Source: an uncultured Faecalicatena sp. (GTDB taxonomy: Bacteria > Bacillota > Clostridia > Lachnospirales > Lachnospiraceae). Taken from it: a DNA stretch of 64,000 nucleotides. Shown piece after piece: positions 1 to 9,619 of this stretch. Position numbers and translations under genes: made by a program. The DNA lies in contig CAOKHZ010000012.1 of NCBI GenBank assembly GCA_948468385.1, positions 58,606 to 122,605 of the forward strand, written 5' to 3'. The notes under the pieces are model-generated. The model was not told where the DNA came from. It ran no database searches and worked only from the letters and a program-made list of their open reading frames with translations. Within the stretch, counting starts at the first letter, position 1, and each line of letters starts with the position of its first letter.

Positions 1-9
1 CTGCTGAAT

Positions 10-41
10 GAATAGAATGGTGAAAATCAACCATACTATTC
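10..41 (+). promoter_or_regulatory. Imperfect inverted repeat before the first small gene
   Basis: Two 12-base arms (10-21 and 30-41) are complementary except at one position and are separated by 8 bases. The repeat ends just before the GAGGTGA ribosome binding site of the small gene at 55. It could be an mRNA hairpin or an operator. Sequence to the left is outside the window, so no promoter can be assigned. Confidence 0.4.
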
Positions 42-54
42 ACGAGGTGATGGT

Positions 55-246
55 ATGATTCAAGGTGATATGATTCATAATGAAGATCTCCCGATTGGCT
101 TTACCATGGAGCTTGCCATGCATTCGGACGTTTTGAACCGGTTCGCGTCGCTTTCAAAGGAGCGGCAGGACGCAATCGTGGAGGGCGCGAGGCAAGTGAA
201 AAGCAGGGAAGAGATGAGAAGCTACGTGGAGAGCATCAAGGGGTAG
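55..246 (+). CDS. Small conserved-type hypothetical protein (63 aa)
   Basis: I do not assign a function. The protein is short, soluble and acidic to neutral, with a helical C-terminal half containing a KERQDAIVEGA stretch and an SREEM motif. It has no membrane segment, signal peptide or metal-binding motif. The start at 55 is preceded by GAGGTGA at 44-50; a second ATG at 70 also follows AAGGTGA but with too little spacing. The gene is followed at once by an intrinsic terminator, so it is probably transcribed as its own unit or as the last gene of an upstream one. Codon use matches the neighbouring housekeeping genes, which supports a real gene. Confidence 0.7.
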   Translation: MIQGDMIHNEDLPIGFTMELAMHSDVLNRFASLSKERQDAIVEGARQVKSREEMRSYVESIKG

Positions 247-269
247 GCGGACGGCCTGCCCCTTGTTTT
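240..269 (+). terminator. Rho-independent terminator after the small ORF
   Basis: A 9-bp stem (240-248 with 254-262, one G-U pair) closes a 5-base loop and is followed by TTGTTTT. The stem begins inside the last codons of the small gene. Confidence 0.75.
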
Positions 270-335
270 AATGGTTATAGTACCCACCACGCTAGCGTGA
301 GGGGAACTGACCTTTTAAAAAATTTTCGAAACAAA

Positions 336-378
336 ATAGCACTCGAGTCTTGACGTGGCTAACAACTTGTGGTAATGT
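336..378 (+). promoter_or_regulatory. clpB promoter overlapping a degenerate CIRCE-like operator
   Basis: TTGACG (350-355), a 17-base spacer and TAATGT (373-378) preceded by TG at 370-371 form a sigma-A promoter with an extended -10. Overlapping it, 336-344 matches the left CIRCE half (TTAGCACTC) at 8 of 9 positions. Exactly 9 bases later, 354-362 matches the right half (GAGTGCTAA) at 5 of 9, ending in GCTAA. CIRCE is the HrcA repressor site of heat-shock genes. The spacing and location in front of clpB support a weak HrcA site, but the right arm is poor. No CtsR heptad repeat was seen. Confidence 0.5.
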
Positions 379-517
379 TATAGCGGACATAGAACAAATC
401 CGTGAGTCGTCGTTGCTATTATGAAGTGATTCGCGGTTACCATGTGATTTGTATTTGGGTATTGGTTTGGATTACGTGGGCGTAGTCAATGTGGAAGAAT
501 AAAGGAGGGCGTGGCAT

Positions 518-3118
518 ATGAACATTCAGAAGTTTACACAGAATTCCATCCAGGCGGTGCAGTCCTGCGAGAAGATTGCCTATGAATATGGCAACCAGGA
601 GATTGCGCAGGAGCATTTGTTGTACGCGTTGGTGACGCAGGAGGACGGCCTGATTTTGAAGTTGCTCGAAAAGATGGGCATTCAGGGGACGCTGTTTGTC
701 AACCGCGTGGAGGAGGCGCTTGCGAAGCGCACCAAGGTGCAGGGCGGGCAGGTGTATGTCGGGCAGGATTTGAACAACGTGCTGATTCATGCCGAGGACG
801 AGGCGAAGCAGATGGGGGACGAGTACGTGTCCGTCGAGCACTTGTTTTTGGCTTTGATAAAATATGCCAGCCGGGAAGTTAAGGCATTATTTAAAGAGTT
901 TGCCATTGACCGTGACTCGTTTTTGCAGGTGTTGTCCACGGTGCGGGGCAACCAGCGCGTGACCAGCGACAACCCGGAAGCGACGTATGACACCTTGAAC
1001 AAGTACGGGCAGGACTTGGTCGAGCGGGCCAGAGAGCAGAAGTTGGATCCGGTTATCGGCCGTGACGAGGAAATCCGCAACATTATCCGCATTTTGTCGC
1101 GGAAGACGAAGAACAACCCGGTGTTGATCGGCGAGCCGGGCGTGGGTAAGACGGCGGTCGTGGAAGGTCTGGCACAGCGTATCGTGCGCGGTGACGTGCC
1201 GCAGGGCCTGAAGGACAAGACGGTGTTTTCCCTGGACATGGGGGCCTTGGTGGCAGGCGCGAAGTACCGGGGCGAGTTCGAGGAACGGTTGAAGGCCGTT
1301 CTGGAGGACGTGAAAAACAGTGACGGGAAAATCATTCTTTTCATTGACGAGCTGCATACGATTGTCGGCGCGGGCAAGTCGGACGGGGCAATGGACGCGG
1401 GCAACATGTTAAAGCCGATGTTGGCGCGGGGCGAGTTGCATTGTATCGGGGCGACGACGCTGGACGAGTACCGGCAGTACATTGAGAAGGACGCGGCATT
1501 GGAGCGGCGGTTCCAACCGGTGTTGGTGGATGAGCCGACAGTGGAAGACGCGATTTCCATTTTGCGGGGCTTAAAGGAACGTTACGAGGTCTACCATGGC
1601 GTGAAGATTACCGACAGCGCGCTGGTGGCGGCGGCGACCCTTTCCCATCGTTATATTTCGGATCGCTTCCTGCCGGACAAGGCCATCGACTTGGTGGACG
1701 AGGCGTGCGCGTTGATCAAGACGGAACTGGATTCCATGCCGACCGAGCTTGACGAGTTAAGCCGCCGTATCATGCAGTTGGAAATCGAGGAGGAAGCCTT
1801 GAAAAAGGAGGAGGATCGCCTAAGCCGCGAGCGGCTCACGCACTTGCAGGAAGAGTTGGCAGGACTTCGGGAGGATTTTGCCGGGCGTAAGGCGCAGTGG
1901 GACAATGAAAAGGCTTCCGTGGAGCGCGTGCAGAAGATTCGCGAGGAGATAGAGCAGGTCAACAAGGATATCCAGATGGCGCAGCAGAAGTACGATTTGA
2001 ACAAGGCTGCGGAATTGCAATATGGCCGCCTCCCGCAGTTGATGAAGCAGTTGGACGAGGAAGAGGAGCGCGTGCGGGAAAAGGAGATGTCTCTCGTGCA
2101 CGAGGCCGTGACGGACGAGGAGATTGCCCGCATCGTTTCCCGTTGGACGGGGATTCCGGTGGCGAAGTTGAATGAGAGCGAGCGCAACAAGACGCTGCAT
2201 CTGGCCGATGAGCTGCACAAGCGGGTCATTGGCCAGGACGAAGGCGTGGAGATGGTGACGGAGGCCATCATCCGCTCCAAGGCGGGCATCAAGGATCCGG
2301 ATAAGCCGATAGGGTCGTTTTTGTTCATGGGACCGACCGGCGTGGGCAAGACGGAACTGGCCAAGGCCTTGGCGCAGAGCTTGTTTGACGATGAGAGCAA
2401 CATGGTGCGTATCGACATGAGTGAATATATGGAGAAGCATTCCGTGTCCAGGCTGATTGGGGCGCCTCCGGGATACGTCGGTTACGACGAGGGCGGGCAG
2501 TTGACTGAAGCGGTGCGCAGGAAGCCGTATTCGGTGGTGCTCTTCGACGAGGTGGAGAAAGCGCATCCGGACGTGTTCAACGTGCTTTTGCAGGTGCTTG
2601 ATGACGGACGCATCACGGATTCGCAGGGACGTACCGTGGACTTTAAAAATACCATTTTGATCATGACGTCTAATATCGGTGCGCATTATCTGTTGGAGGG
2701 CATCAAGGAGGACGGCTCCATTTCACAAGATAGCCAGGAGATGGTGATGAATGAGCTGCGGGCGCATTTTAGACCGGAATTTTTAAACCGTCTGGATGAA
2801 ATCGTCATGTTCAAGCCATTGACGAAAGACAATATTTGTGGCATTATTGACTTGTTACTGAAGGATGTCAACGCGCGTCTTTCGGAACGGGAGTTATGCG
2901 TGGAACTTTCCGAGGCGGGGAAGCGTTACGTCGTTGAGGGCGGATTTGACCCGATGTATGGGGCGAGGCCTTTGAAGCGTTACTTGCAGAAGCATGTGGA
3001 AACGCTGGCGGCGAGGCTGATTCTCGGGGGAAATGTCTCGCGGGGCGATACGATTCTGATTGACGTGGTGGACGGCGAACTGAACGCGGACGTGAAACAC
3101 CTACCGCAGGGGGCGTGA
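518..3118 (+). CDS. clpB: ATP-dependent disaggregase ClpB
   Basis: ClpB is the cytoplasmic AAA+ chaperone that, with DnaK, threads and rescues aggregated proteins after heat stress. The 866-aa length is typical. The order is a Clp N-domain (about 1-145), AAA1 with Walker A GEPGVGKT at 205-212 and Walker B ILFIDELH, a long coiled-coil middle domain (about 400-525) that distinguishes ClpB from ClpA and ClpC, AAA2 with Walker A GPTGVGKT at 605-612, and the C-terminal D2-small domain with GARPLKR. The start follows AAAGGAGGG at 501-509. The gene appears monocistronic behind a promoter with a CIRCE-like element, which fits heat-shock control. Confidence 0.97.
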   Translation: MNIQKFTQNSIQAVQSCEKIAYEYGNQEIAQEHLLYALVTQEDGLILKLLEKMGIQGTLFVNRVEEALAKRTKVQGGQVYVGQDLNNVLIHAEDEAKQMGDEYVSVEHLFLALIKYASREVKALFKEFAIDRDSFLQVLSTVRGNQRVTSDNPEATYDTLNKYGQDLVERAREQKLDPVIGRDEEIRNIIRILSRKTKNNPVLIGEPGVGKTAVVEGLAQRIVRGDVPQGLKDKTVFSLDMGALVAGAKYRGEFEERLKAVLEDVKNSDGKIILFIDELHTIVGAGKSDGAMDAGNMLKPMLARGELHCIGATTLDEYRQYIEKDAALERRFQPVLVDEPTVEDAISILRGLKERYEVYHGVKITDSALVAAATLSHRYISDRFLPDKAIDLVDEACALIKTELDSMPTELDELSRRIMQLEIEEEALKKEEDRLSRERLTHLQEELAGLREDFAGRKAQWDNEKASVERVQKIREEIEQVNKDIQMAQQKYDLNKAAELQYGRLPQLMKQLDEEEERVREKEMSLVHEAVTDEEIARIVSRWTGIPVAKLNESERNKTLHLADELHKRVIGQDEGVEMVTEAIIRSKAGIKDPDKPIGSFLFMGPTGVGKTELAKALAQSLFDDESNMVRIDMSEYMEKHSVSRLIGAPPGYVGYDEGGQLTEAVRRKPYSVVLFDEVEKAHPDVFNVLLQVLDDGRITDSQGRTVDFKNTILIMTSNIGAHYLLEGIKEDGSISQDSQEMVMNELRAHFRPEFLNRLDEIVMFKPLTKDNICGIIDLLLKDVNARLSERELCVELSEAGKRYVVEGGFDPMYGARPLKRYLQKHVETLAARLILGGNVSRGDTILIDVVDGELNADVKHLPQGA

Positions 3119-3155
3119 TTTCCGTGGGAATTTTTTGCCAATGGGAGGAATACAC

Positions 3156-4352
3156 ATGCAGTCCATCATCTTCCATATTGACGTGAATTCCGCCTTCCTT
3201 AGCTGGACGGCGGTGGAGCAATTGAAAAACGGGGCGAAGACGGACATTCGCGAGATTCCGGCCATCATCGGCGGCGACCAGAAGTCGCGCCACGGCGTGG
3301 TGCTGGCGAAGTCCGTTCCCGCGAAAAAATATGGCATTCGTACCGGGGAGCCGGTGGCGAATGCCTTTCGCAAGTGTCCGAATCTGGTGACGGCACCGCC
3401 CGACCACAAGATGTATCGGGAAAAAAGCCGCCAATTGATGGATTTTCTTCGTACCTACACGTCGGAAATCGAGCAGGTCAGCGTGGACGAGTGCTACATG
3501 AATTTCACGCAGATTGCGGCGGGGTATGCGTCGCCGGTCGCGGCGGCGGTGGAGATGAAGAACGAGGTGAAGCGGCGTTTCGGATTTACCGTCAATATCG
3601 GCATCTCATCAAATAAACTGTTGGCCAAGATGGCATCCGACTTTGAAAAGCCGGACAAGGTGCACACCTTGTTTATGGAAGAAGTGCCCTTGAAAATGTG
3701 GCCGTTGCCAGTAAGCGACTTGTTCATGGCGGGGCGTTCAAGTGTGGAAACGTTGAATAAATTGGAGATTTACACGATTGGTGATCTGGCTAACGCGGAC
3801 GTGAACTTGATTACGTTACATTTGAAAAGTCACGGGCGCACCCTTTGGGAGTTTGCCAATGGCATCGGAAGTGAGACGGTGCACACGGAGCAGGAGGCGG
3901 CCAAGGGAATCGGCAATTCCACGACGCTTTCCGAGGACGTGACCACCTACGAGGGTGCACGCGAGGTATTTCACGAATTAGCCGAAAGCGTGTCGCGGCG
4001 GCTTAAAAAGGCCGGGCAGAAAGCACGGATGGTCAGTATGGAAATCAAGTATCATGATTTTCAGACGATGTCCCATCAGACGCAGTTGGAGCGGGCGACG
4101 GACGAATGCGGGCTCATCCATGAGACGGCCTGCAAGCTGTTTACGGAGTCGTGGAACGGGGAACCCGTGCGGCTTTTGGGCGTTCGCACGTCGAAGCTTG
4201 TAGAAGCCGACGCGCCGCAGCAATTGACGCTGTTTGACATAGAATTTCCGAAAGAACCGGACGAGAAACACAAGAAACTCAACGTGGCCATGGAGGCGAT
4301 ACGAAAAAGGTACGGGGAGAGGGCCGTGGTCAAGGGGAGCGAGATGGTGTGA
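3156..4352 (+). CDS. Y-family DNA polymerase (Pol IV / ImpB-MucB-SamB type)
   Basis: This is a translesion DNA polymerase of the Y family. The catalytic palm is visible: the N-terminal HIDVNSAFLSW carries the first metal-binding Asp and the aromatic steric-gate position, and the SVDECYMNFT motif near residue 112 supplies the other acidic pair. A helix-hairpin-helix region and the little-finger domain follow, and there is no beta-clamp motif I can point to with certainty. ATG 3156 is preferred over 3135 because GGGAGGA (3143-3149) lies 6 bases upstream and the palm begins right after it, giving 398 aa. It differs from E. coli DinB in the first motif, as many clostridial members do. Its 3' end overlaps the convergent VanZ-like gene by 23 bases. 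Confidence 0.9.
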   Translation: MQSIIFHIDVNSAFLSWTAVEQLKNGAKTDIREIPAIIGGDQKSRHGVVLAKSVPAKKYGIRTGEPVANAFRKCPNLVTAPPDHKMYREKSRQLMDFLRTYTSEIEQVSVDECYMNFTQIAAGYASPVAAAVEMKNEVKRRFGFTVNIGISSNKLLAKMASDFEKPDKVHTLFMEEVPLKMWPLPVSDLFMAGRSSVETLNKLEIYTIGDLANADVNLITLHLKSHGRTLWEFANGIGSETVHTEQEAAKGIGNSTTLSEDVTTYEGAREVFHELAESVSRRLKKAGQKARMVSMEIKYHDFQTMSHQTQLERATDECGLIHETACKLFTESWNGEPVRLLGVRTSKLVEADAPQQLTLFDIEFPKEPDEKHKKLNVAMEAIRKRYGERAVVKGSEMV

Positions 4353-4860
4353 CCACGCGAGAATATGTCTGTTTTATCCACCCGCCGACCCGCGTGGCAA
4401 CCACGGCGCACATGACTCCGATGCCGTCGATTCCCACGTCGATTATCGACGCGCTGCGTTCCGACACGAAATACTGGTGAAACTCGTCGGTGCAGGCAAA
4501 TCCCACGCCAAGCAGCGCGGCGGTTACGAAAAGCGAGGAACCCCGTCGCCCGTAAACGTATAACGGGAATAAAATGGTCAGCGTCAGCACAAAATATTCG
4601 GCCATGTGTGCGGCCTTGCGCAAGGGAACCTCGATGGCACGTGCATGGCTGTCAAGTTCTGTCTCGTTCATTTCCAGATGAAATAATTTATCGCAGGTTT
4701 CCACGATTTGATAACTGATGTTATAGCTCAAGCTCCCCGAAGTCTCGCCGGTTTGCGCCGAAAAGCCGAAAATAATTGACAACATGAACAAGGCGGGCAA
4801 GACGGAGAGAGGCTTTATAAAAAATAAAATATCGTGTTTCATGGGAATGGAATTTTTCAT
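4330..4860 (-). CDS. VanZ-like membrane protein
   Basis: The protein is a small integral membrane protein of the VanZ-like family (PF04892), named after a teicoplanin-resistance accessory protein; the biochemical role of the family is unknown. The family signature is present: RKAAHMAEYFVL in the middle, then DEFHQYF, an SERSASIIDV stretch and a D-G pair. Hydrophobic segments lie near 12-30, 83-103, 108-123 and 143-158. ATG 4860 has an AAAGGA about 13 bases upstream, so the start is acceptable but not strong. It is transcribed towards the polymerase gene and overlaps its end, and is divergent from murE. Nothing nearby suggests vancomycin resistance. Confidence 0.85.
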   Translation of the reverse strand: MKNSIPMKHDILFFIKPLSVLPALFMLSIIFGFSAQTGETSGSLSYNISYQIVETCDKLFHLEMNETELDSHARAIEVPLRKAAHMAEYFVLTLTILFPLYVYGRRGSSLFVTAALLGVGFACTDEFHQYFVSERSASIIDVGIDGIGVMCAVVATRVGGWIKQTYSRVVTPSRSP

Positions 4861-4980
4861 AATATATAACGAATCCTTTCTTTTGTTTTAACAGGCTCAT
4901 CGAAACGTCTCGTGCAAGGAGGCGCACAGCATTCATGTGTCCAATTTGCCTATGCATTATTATAAACTTTTTTTCTGGGT

Positions 4981-5009
4981 TTGCAAGCCCGTGTTATTTG
5001 TGGTATTCT
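4981..5009 (+). promoter_or_regulatory. Predicted sigma-A promoter of murE
   Basis: TTGCAA (4981-4986), a 17-base spacer and TATTCT (5004-5009) preceded by TG at 5001-5002 lie in the divergent vanZ-like/murE gap, about 125 bases before the murE start. The remaining intergenic sequence (4861-4980 and 5010-5137) shows no other clear element. Confidence 0.65.
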
Positions 5010-5137
5010 ATAGAGAGTTGCAATGTACTGACGGCATGCATATTTTGGGTGTAGGTGATGTTCGTTCGGTTGTTGAAAGCGCATGGGTATAAGTGCATGG
5101 GTATATAAAAGAAACATATTTGTATGGAGGTATCGAC

Positions 5138-6631
5138 ATGGTTTTAAAACAATTATTAGAGCGGTTGACATACGAGGTGGTACAAGGGACGGATGAACAA
5201 GAAATTTCCACCCTGACCAATGATTCGCGCAAGGTGGAGGCGGGGAGCGTGTTCGTCTGCATCAGCGGCGCGGCCTTTGACGGGCATAAATTTATTGCCG
5301 AGGTGGCGGAAAAAGGCGCGACGGCGGTCGTGGTGGAGCAAAGCATGGCACAATTGCAGATTCCCGAGGAGATTTTACACGGGCTGACGATCATCCGGGT
5401 GAGGGACACCCGTTACGCGTTGGCGCTGATGTCGGCGGCCTACTTCGGATATCCGGCGGAGAAGCTGAAAGTCATCGGCATCACTGGAACGAAGGGCAAG
5501 ACGACGACTACCTACATGATTAAGTCCATTTTGGATGACGTGGGATACAAGGTCGGATTGATTGGCACGATTGAGGCGATTATCGGTGACAAGCATATTC
5601 CGGCGGCCAACACGACGCCGGAGTCTTATACGATTCATAAATATTTTGCCGAGATGGTGGAGGCGGGGTGCGACTGCGTGGTGATGGAAGTGTCCTCTCA
5701 AGGCCTGATGCTCAATCGCACGGCGGGCATCCCCTTTGAAATCGGCATTTTCACAAATTTGGGGCGGGATCATATCGGGCCGAACGAGCATAAGGACTTC
5801 GAGGATTACATGCATTGCAAGGCGGTATTGTTCCGACAGTGCAAGTTGGGCATTGCCAACGTGGACGACATCCATTTTGAAGACGTTTTTGCCAGGGCGA
5901 CCTGCCGGGTGGAGACGTTCGGATTTTCTAAAAAAGCGGACTTGCGTGCCGTGGACACGCACTTGGTTTCCAGGCCGGGATACCTAGGTGTCGCTTACCA
6001 TGTGGCGGGCATGATGGATTTTGACGTGGAAATTGACATTCCGGGGACGTTCAGCGTGTACAATTCCTTGACGGCGATTGCAGTGTGCCGTCATTTCGGC
6101 GTGCCGGTGGAGGCGATTAAAAAGGCGTTGAAGGTGGCGAAGGTCAAGGGGCGTGTCGAGATGGTCAAGGTGTCGGACGAATTTACGTTGATGATTGATT
6201 ACGCGCACAATGCCATGAGCCTGGAGAGCCTTTTGACGACGCTTCGGGAGTACGAGCCGACCCGCCTGGTCTGCTTGTTTGGCTGCGGGGGCAACCGCTC
6301 AAAAGACAGACGCTACGAGATGGGTGAGACGTCGGGGAGATTGGCGGATTTGACCGTCATTACCTCGGATAATCCGCGTTTCGAGGAGCCGCAGGCCATC
6401 ATCGAGGACATTAAGGTGGGTATGGGACTGACGGACGGAAAATATGTGGAGATTTGTGACCGCAAGGAGGCCATTCGCTACGTGATCGAGCACGGAAGAC
6501 GGGGGGACGTGATCGTCCTTGCCGGGAAGGGACACGAGGATTATCAGGAAATCAAGGGCGTCAAGTACCCGATGGACGAGAGGGTGCTGATTTCGGAAGT
6601 GCTGGAAGAATTGTCGAATGCCCGCGTATAA
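5138..6631 (+). CDS. murE: UDP-N-acetylmuramoyl-tripeptide synthetase MurE (meso-DAP type)
   Basis: MurE adds the third amino acid of the peptidoglycan stem peptide to UDP-MurNAc-L-Ala-D-Glu using ATP. The Mur-ligase P-loop (GITGTKGKTTT) begins at residue 114, followed by NTTPES, the EVSSQGL carbamylated-lysine region and DYAHN. The DNPR motif at 411-414 is the signature of enzymes that choose meso-diaminopimelate rather than lysine, so this cell wall is probably DAP-type. The start at 5138 follows TGGAGG (5125-5130) and places the N-domain correctly; an upstream in-frame ATG at 5093 has no site. 498 aa is normal. It is the first gene of the long + strand housekeeping run. Confidence 0.95.
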   Translation: MVLKQLLERLTYEVVQGTDEQEISTLTNDSRKVEAGSVFVCISGAAFDGHKFIAEVAEKGATAVVVEQSMAQLQIPEEILHGLTIIRVRDTRYALALMSAAYFGYPAEKLKVIGITGTKGKTTTTYMIKSILDDVGYKVGLIGTIEAIIGDKHIPAANTTPESYTIHKYFAEMVEAGCDCVVMEVSSQGLMLNRTAGIPFEIGIFTNLGRDHIGPNEHKDFEDYMHCKAVLFRQCKLGIANVDDIHFEDVFARATCRVETFGFSKKADLRAVDTHLVSRPGYLGVAYHVAGMMDFDVEIDIPGTFSVYNSLTAIAVCRHFGVPVEAIKKALKVAKVKGRVEMVKVSDEFTLMIDYAHNAMSLESLLTTLREYEPTRLVCLFGCGGNRSKDRRYEMGETSGRLADLTVITSDNPRFEEPQAIIEDIKVGMGLTDGKYVEICDRKEAIRYVIEHGRRGDVIVLAGKGHEDYQEIKGVKYPMDERVLISEVLEELSNARV

Positions 6632-6714
6632 CGTGCGCGTGTGGTGTGCAGGCCGTTTATGACAAGGACGGCTTTCGAACGGCCCCATGTGCGTGCCGAG
6701 GGGAGAAAGGTTTC

Positions 6715-9021
6715 ATGTTTGCAAACATCATCGTGGACATCACGCATGAAAAACTGGATAAAATATTTCAATATAAAGTCCCCTCCCGTTTGGAAGGGGA
6801 GCTTTGTGTCGGTATGGAAGTGGCCGTGCCGTTCGGGAGGGGGAACCGCCGCACCAAGGGATATGTGATCGGGTTTTGTGAAACTTGTGACTATGACTTG
6901 TCGAAGGTCAAGGAGGTTGAGGACGTTTCCCGCAAAGGAATAGCCATCGAGGGAAAGCTGGTGGCCCTGGCGGCATGGATGAAGGAGCATTATGGCGGCG
7001 CGATGATCCAGGCGTTAAAGACCGTGCTTCCAATCAAGCAGAAGGAGCGGGAAAAGGTACGCAAGAAAATCCGTTTGTTGTTAAGCGAGGAAGAGGGCAG
7101 GGAGAGGCTGTCCTTTTATCTGGAGAAAAACCAACGGGCGAGGGCCAGGCTTTTGTCTGCGCTTCTGGATGACAACGTGCTTGATTACGAGTTGGTGAAT
7201 AAGAAGCTGAACATTACCTTGAGCGTCGTGCGGGCTCTGGAGGAACAAGGCATCCTGGCGTTGGAGTCCGAGAGGGTGTTTCGTAATCCCGTCCATTTGC
7301 AGTTTCAGGAGCGCGGACAAGAGGGCGCGGCGCGAGGCGGGAATCAAGAAGGCGCGGCACAAGGTTGCCATAAAAAGGAATCGTTTCATTTTACGGATGA
7401 ACAGTGTACTGCGATAGAGATATTTTGGCAAGACTATGAAGAAGGGCGGTATGGGACGTATTTGCTGCATGGCGTGACCGGGAGCGGCAAGACGGAAGTT
7501 TACATCGAGATGATTCGCCGGGTGGTGGCAGGCGGGCGGCAGGCGATTGTCCTGATCCCGGAAATTGCCCTGACGTTCCAGACCGTGATGCGGTTTTACC
7601 GATGTTTTGGGGAACGGGTGTCCATCATGCATTCCCGGCTCTCGGCCGGGGAACGCTATGACCAGATGATGCGCGCGAAGGAGGGCGAAATTGACGTGAT
7701 GATAGGCCCGCGCTCCGCGTTGTTCACGCCGTTTAATGACCTTGGGCTGGTCGTCATTGACGAGGAGCATGAAAATACTTACAAAAGCGAGCAGGTACCG
7801 CGCTATCACGCACGGGAGACGGCCGTCGCGAGGGCTGACATGGAAGGGGCGAGCGTCGTTTTAGGCTCGGCGACCCCGTCGCTGGAGGCGATGTACCGGG
7901 CGAGACGGGGAGAATACAAGCTGTTGGAGCTAAGGCGGCGTTCGATGCGGCAAGAAATGGCAGATGTGCACGTCGTGGATTTGCGGGAGGAATTAAAAAA
8001 TGGCAATCGTTCGATTTTGAGCGGCAAGCTGGTGGAATTGATGGAGAACCGCTTGCAAAAAAAGGAACAAACCATGCTGTTTTTAAACCGGCGCGGTTAT
8101 GCCGGATTCGTTTCCTGCCGTGAATGCGGGCACGTCATAAAATGCCCGCACTGTGATGTCTCCCTTTCCTCGCACAAGGGAGGGAAGTTGGTGTGCCATT
8201 ATTGCGGGCATGAAGAGACGCGGCCGACGGTCTGTCCGGAGTGCGGCTCTCGGCACGTTGGGGAATTTCGGGCCGGCACCCAGCAAATCGAGGAGATTGT
8301 GAAGGCAAGGTTTCCGATGGCGCGGGTGCTTCGCATGGACATGGACACGACGCGGGAAAAGGACGGGCATGAAAAAATTCTGGCGGCGTTTGCCAATGAG
8401 GAGGCGGACGTTTTGGTGGGGACGCAAATGATAGTCAAGGGACATGATTTCCCCAACGTCACCCTGGTCGGCATATTGGCGGCGGACATGTCCCTTTATG
8501 GCGACGATTACCGCTGCGGGGAACGGACGTTCCAGTTGCTTGTGCAGGCGGCGGGGCGCGCCGGGCGGGGCAATAAGCCTGGCGAGGCCGTGATACAGAC
8601 TTACAGCCCCGAACATTATGCGATAGAGACCGCGGCCAGGCAGGACTACGCGGCATTTTATGAGGAGGAAATCCGCTACCGGATGCTGATGGGCTACCCT
8701 CCCGTGGAAAATTTGCTGGCGGTGCTTATAAGCTGCGAGGACGAGGCGCTTTTAGGGAAGGGATGCCATTATCTCAAAGAATACGCGCTGCGGATTTGTA
8801 AAAATAGAAACGAAAGTGGTACGAAAATCGAGGTGATTGGCCCGGCGAGTCCGGGAATCGGAAAAATCAATGATATTTTTCGCAAAGTGCTCTATCTGAA
8901 ATCGGAAAAATATGATACACTGATAGTTGTGAAAAATTGGTTGGAACAATACATTGAGCTGAACCGCGGATTTGACAAAATGCGGATACAGTTCGACTTT
9001 AATCCAATGAATACAATTTAG
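6715..9021 (+). CDS. priA: Primosomal replication restart helicase PriA
   Basis: PriA recognises stalled forks and loads the replicative helicase. The N-terminal DNA-binding part (FANIIVDITHEKLD, then FQYKVP) is followed by a superfamily 2 helicase core with Walker A GVTGSGKT from residue 253 and the DEEH box at 349-352. A zinc-binding insert (about 468-510) has eight cysteines in CxxC pairs, and the C-terminal helicase lobe carries QAAGRAGRG. The start at 6715 follows GGGGAGAAAGG (6700-6710); the longer reading from 6646 adds 23 residues without family features. A short Gly/Gln/Ala-rich linker lies near 200-215. The order priA-def-fmt is the common Firmicutes one. Confidence 0.95.
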   Translation: MFANIIVDITHEKLDKIFQYKVPSRLEGELCVGMEVAVPFGRGNRRTKGYVIGFCETCDYDLSKVKEVEDVSRKGIAIEGKLVALAAWMKEHYGGAMIQALKTVLPIKQKEREKVRKKIRLLLSEEEGRERLSFYLEKNQRARARLLSALLDDNVLDYELVNKKLNITLSVVRALEEQGILALESERVFRNPVHLQFQERGQEGAARGGNQEGAAQGCHKKESFHFTDEQCTAIEIFWQDYEEGRYGTYLLHGVTGSGKTEVYIEMIRRVVAGGRQAIVLIPEIALTFQTVMRFYRCFGERVSIMHSRLSAGERYDQMMRAKEGEIDVMIGPRSALFTPFNDLGLVVIDEEHENTYKSEQVPRYHARETAVARADMEGASVVLGSATPSLEAMYRARRGEYKLLELRRRSMRQEMADVHVVDLREELKNGNRSILSGKLVELMENRLQKKEQTMLFLNRRGYAGFVSCRECGHVIKCPHCDVSLSSHKGGKLVCHYCGHEETRPTVCPECGSRHVGEFRAGTQQIEEIVKARFPMARVLRMDMDTTREKDGHEKILAAFANEEADVLVGTQMIVKGHDFPNVTLVGILAADMSLYGDDYRCGERTFQLLVQAAGRAGRGNKPGEAVIQTYSPEHYAIETAARQDYAAFYEEEIRYRMLMGYPPVENLLAVLISCEDEALLGKGCHYLKEYALRICKNRNESGTKIEVIGPASPGIGKINDIFRKVLYLKSEKYDTLIVVKNWLEQYIELNRGFDKMRIQFDFNPMNTI

Positions 9022-9070
9022 CCGTAAGCAACTGGCATTGAACTAAAAAACGATAAGGGAGAAACGAAAA

Positions 9071-9547
9071 ATGGCAATCAGACAAGTTCGTGAAGTGGGA
9101 GACGACATTTTAAGGAAGCAAAGCAAGCCGTTGACGAAGATGACGTTGCGCACGAAGATTTTGATTAACGACATGCTGGACACGATGTACGAGGCGAACG
9201 GGGTCGGCCTGGCGGCACCGCAGGTCGGCATCCTCAAGCAGGTCGCGGTGGTGGACGTCGGCGAAGGTGCGTACGTGCTGATTAACCCGGAGATTATCGA
9301 GTCTTCGGGAGAGCAGACCGGGGACGAAGGGTGCTTAAGCCTGCCGGGCAAGGCCGGAACCGTGACAAGGCCGAATTATGTGAAAGTGCGGTGTCTCGAC
9401 GAGAATATGGAGGAAGTGACGTACGAGGGTGAGGAACTCTTGGCACGCGCGTTTTGCCATGAGATTGACCATTTGAAGGGAATCTTGTATTCCGACCTGG
9501 CCGAAGGACCGCTGCATGACGCGGTATACGAGGATGAGGAAGAGTAA
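9071..9547 (+). CDS. def: Peptide deformylase
   Basis: The enzyme removes the N-formyl group from nascent proteins. All three deformylase motifs are present: GVGLAAPQVG (I), EGCLSLP (II) with the metal-binding Cys, and HEIDHLKG (III) with the HExxH metal site. The 158-aa length is that of a type I/III enzyme. An AAGGGAG site precedes the start. It sits directly before fmt, which makes its formyl-Met substrate, the standard pairing. Confidence 0.96.
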   Translation: MAIRQVREVGDDILRKQSKPLTKMTLRTKILINDMLDTMYEANGVGLAAPQVGILKQVAVVDVGEGAYVLINPEIIESSGEQTGDEGCLSLPGKAGTVTRPNYVKVRCLDENMEEVTYEGEELLARAFCHEIDHLKGILYSDLAEGPLHDAVYEDEEE

Positions 9548-9619
9548 GCGTAGTCGCGTGGAAGTGAAGCCGACGAGGGCGAACAAACGTGGACGTGAGG
9601 TTTAAGGAGTGATGTAAGA

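Noticed and set aside
787-2686. Long minus-strand reading frames opposite clpB
   Set aside because: They are mirror frames of a well-conserved G/C-rich gene, have no ribosome binding sites and give Arg/Leu/Ser-rich sequences without domains.
4330-4860. Vancomycin/teicoplanin resistance gene
   Set aside because: VanZ-like proteins are common in clostridia and no vanA/B-type ligase, vanH or vanX is nearby.
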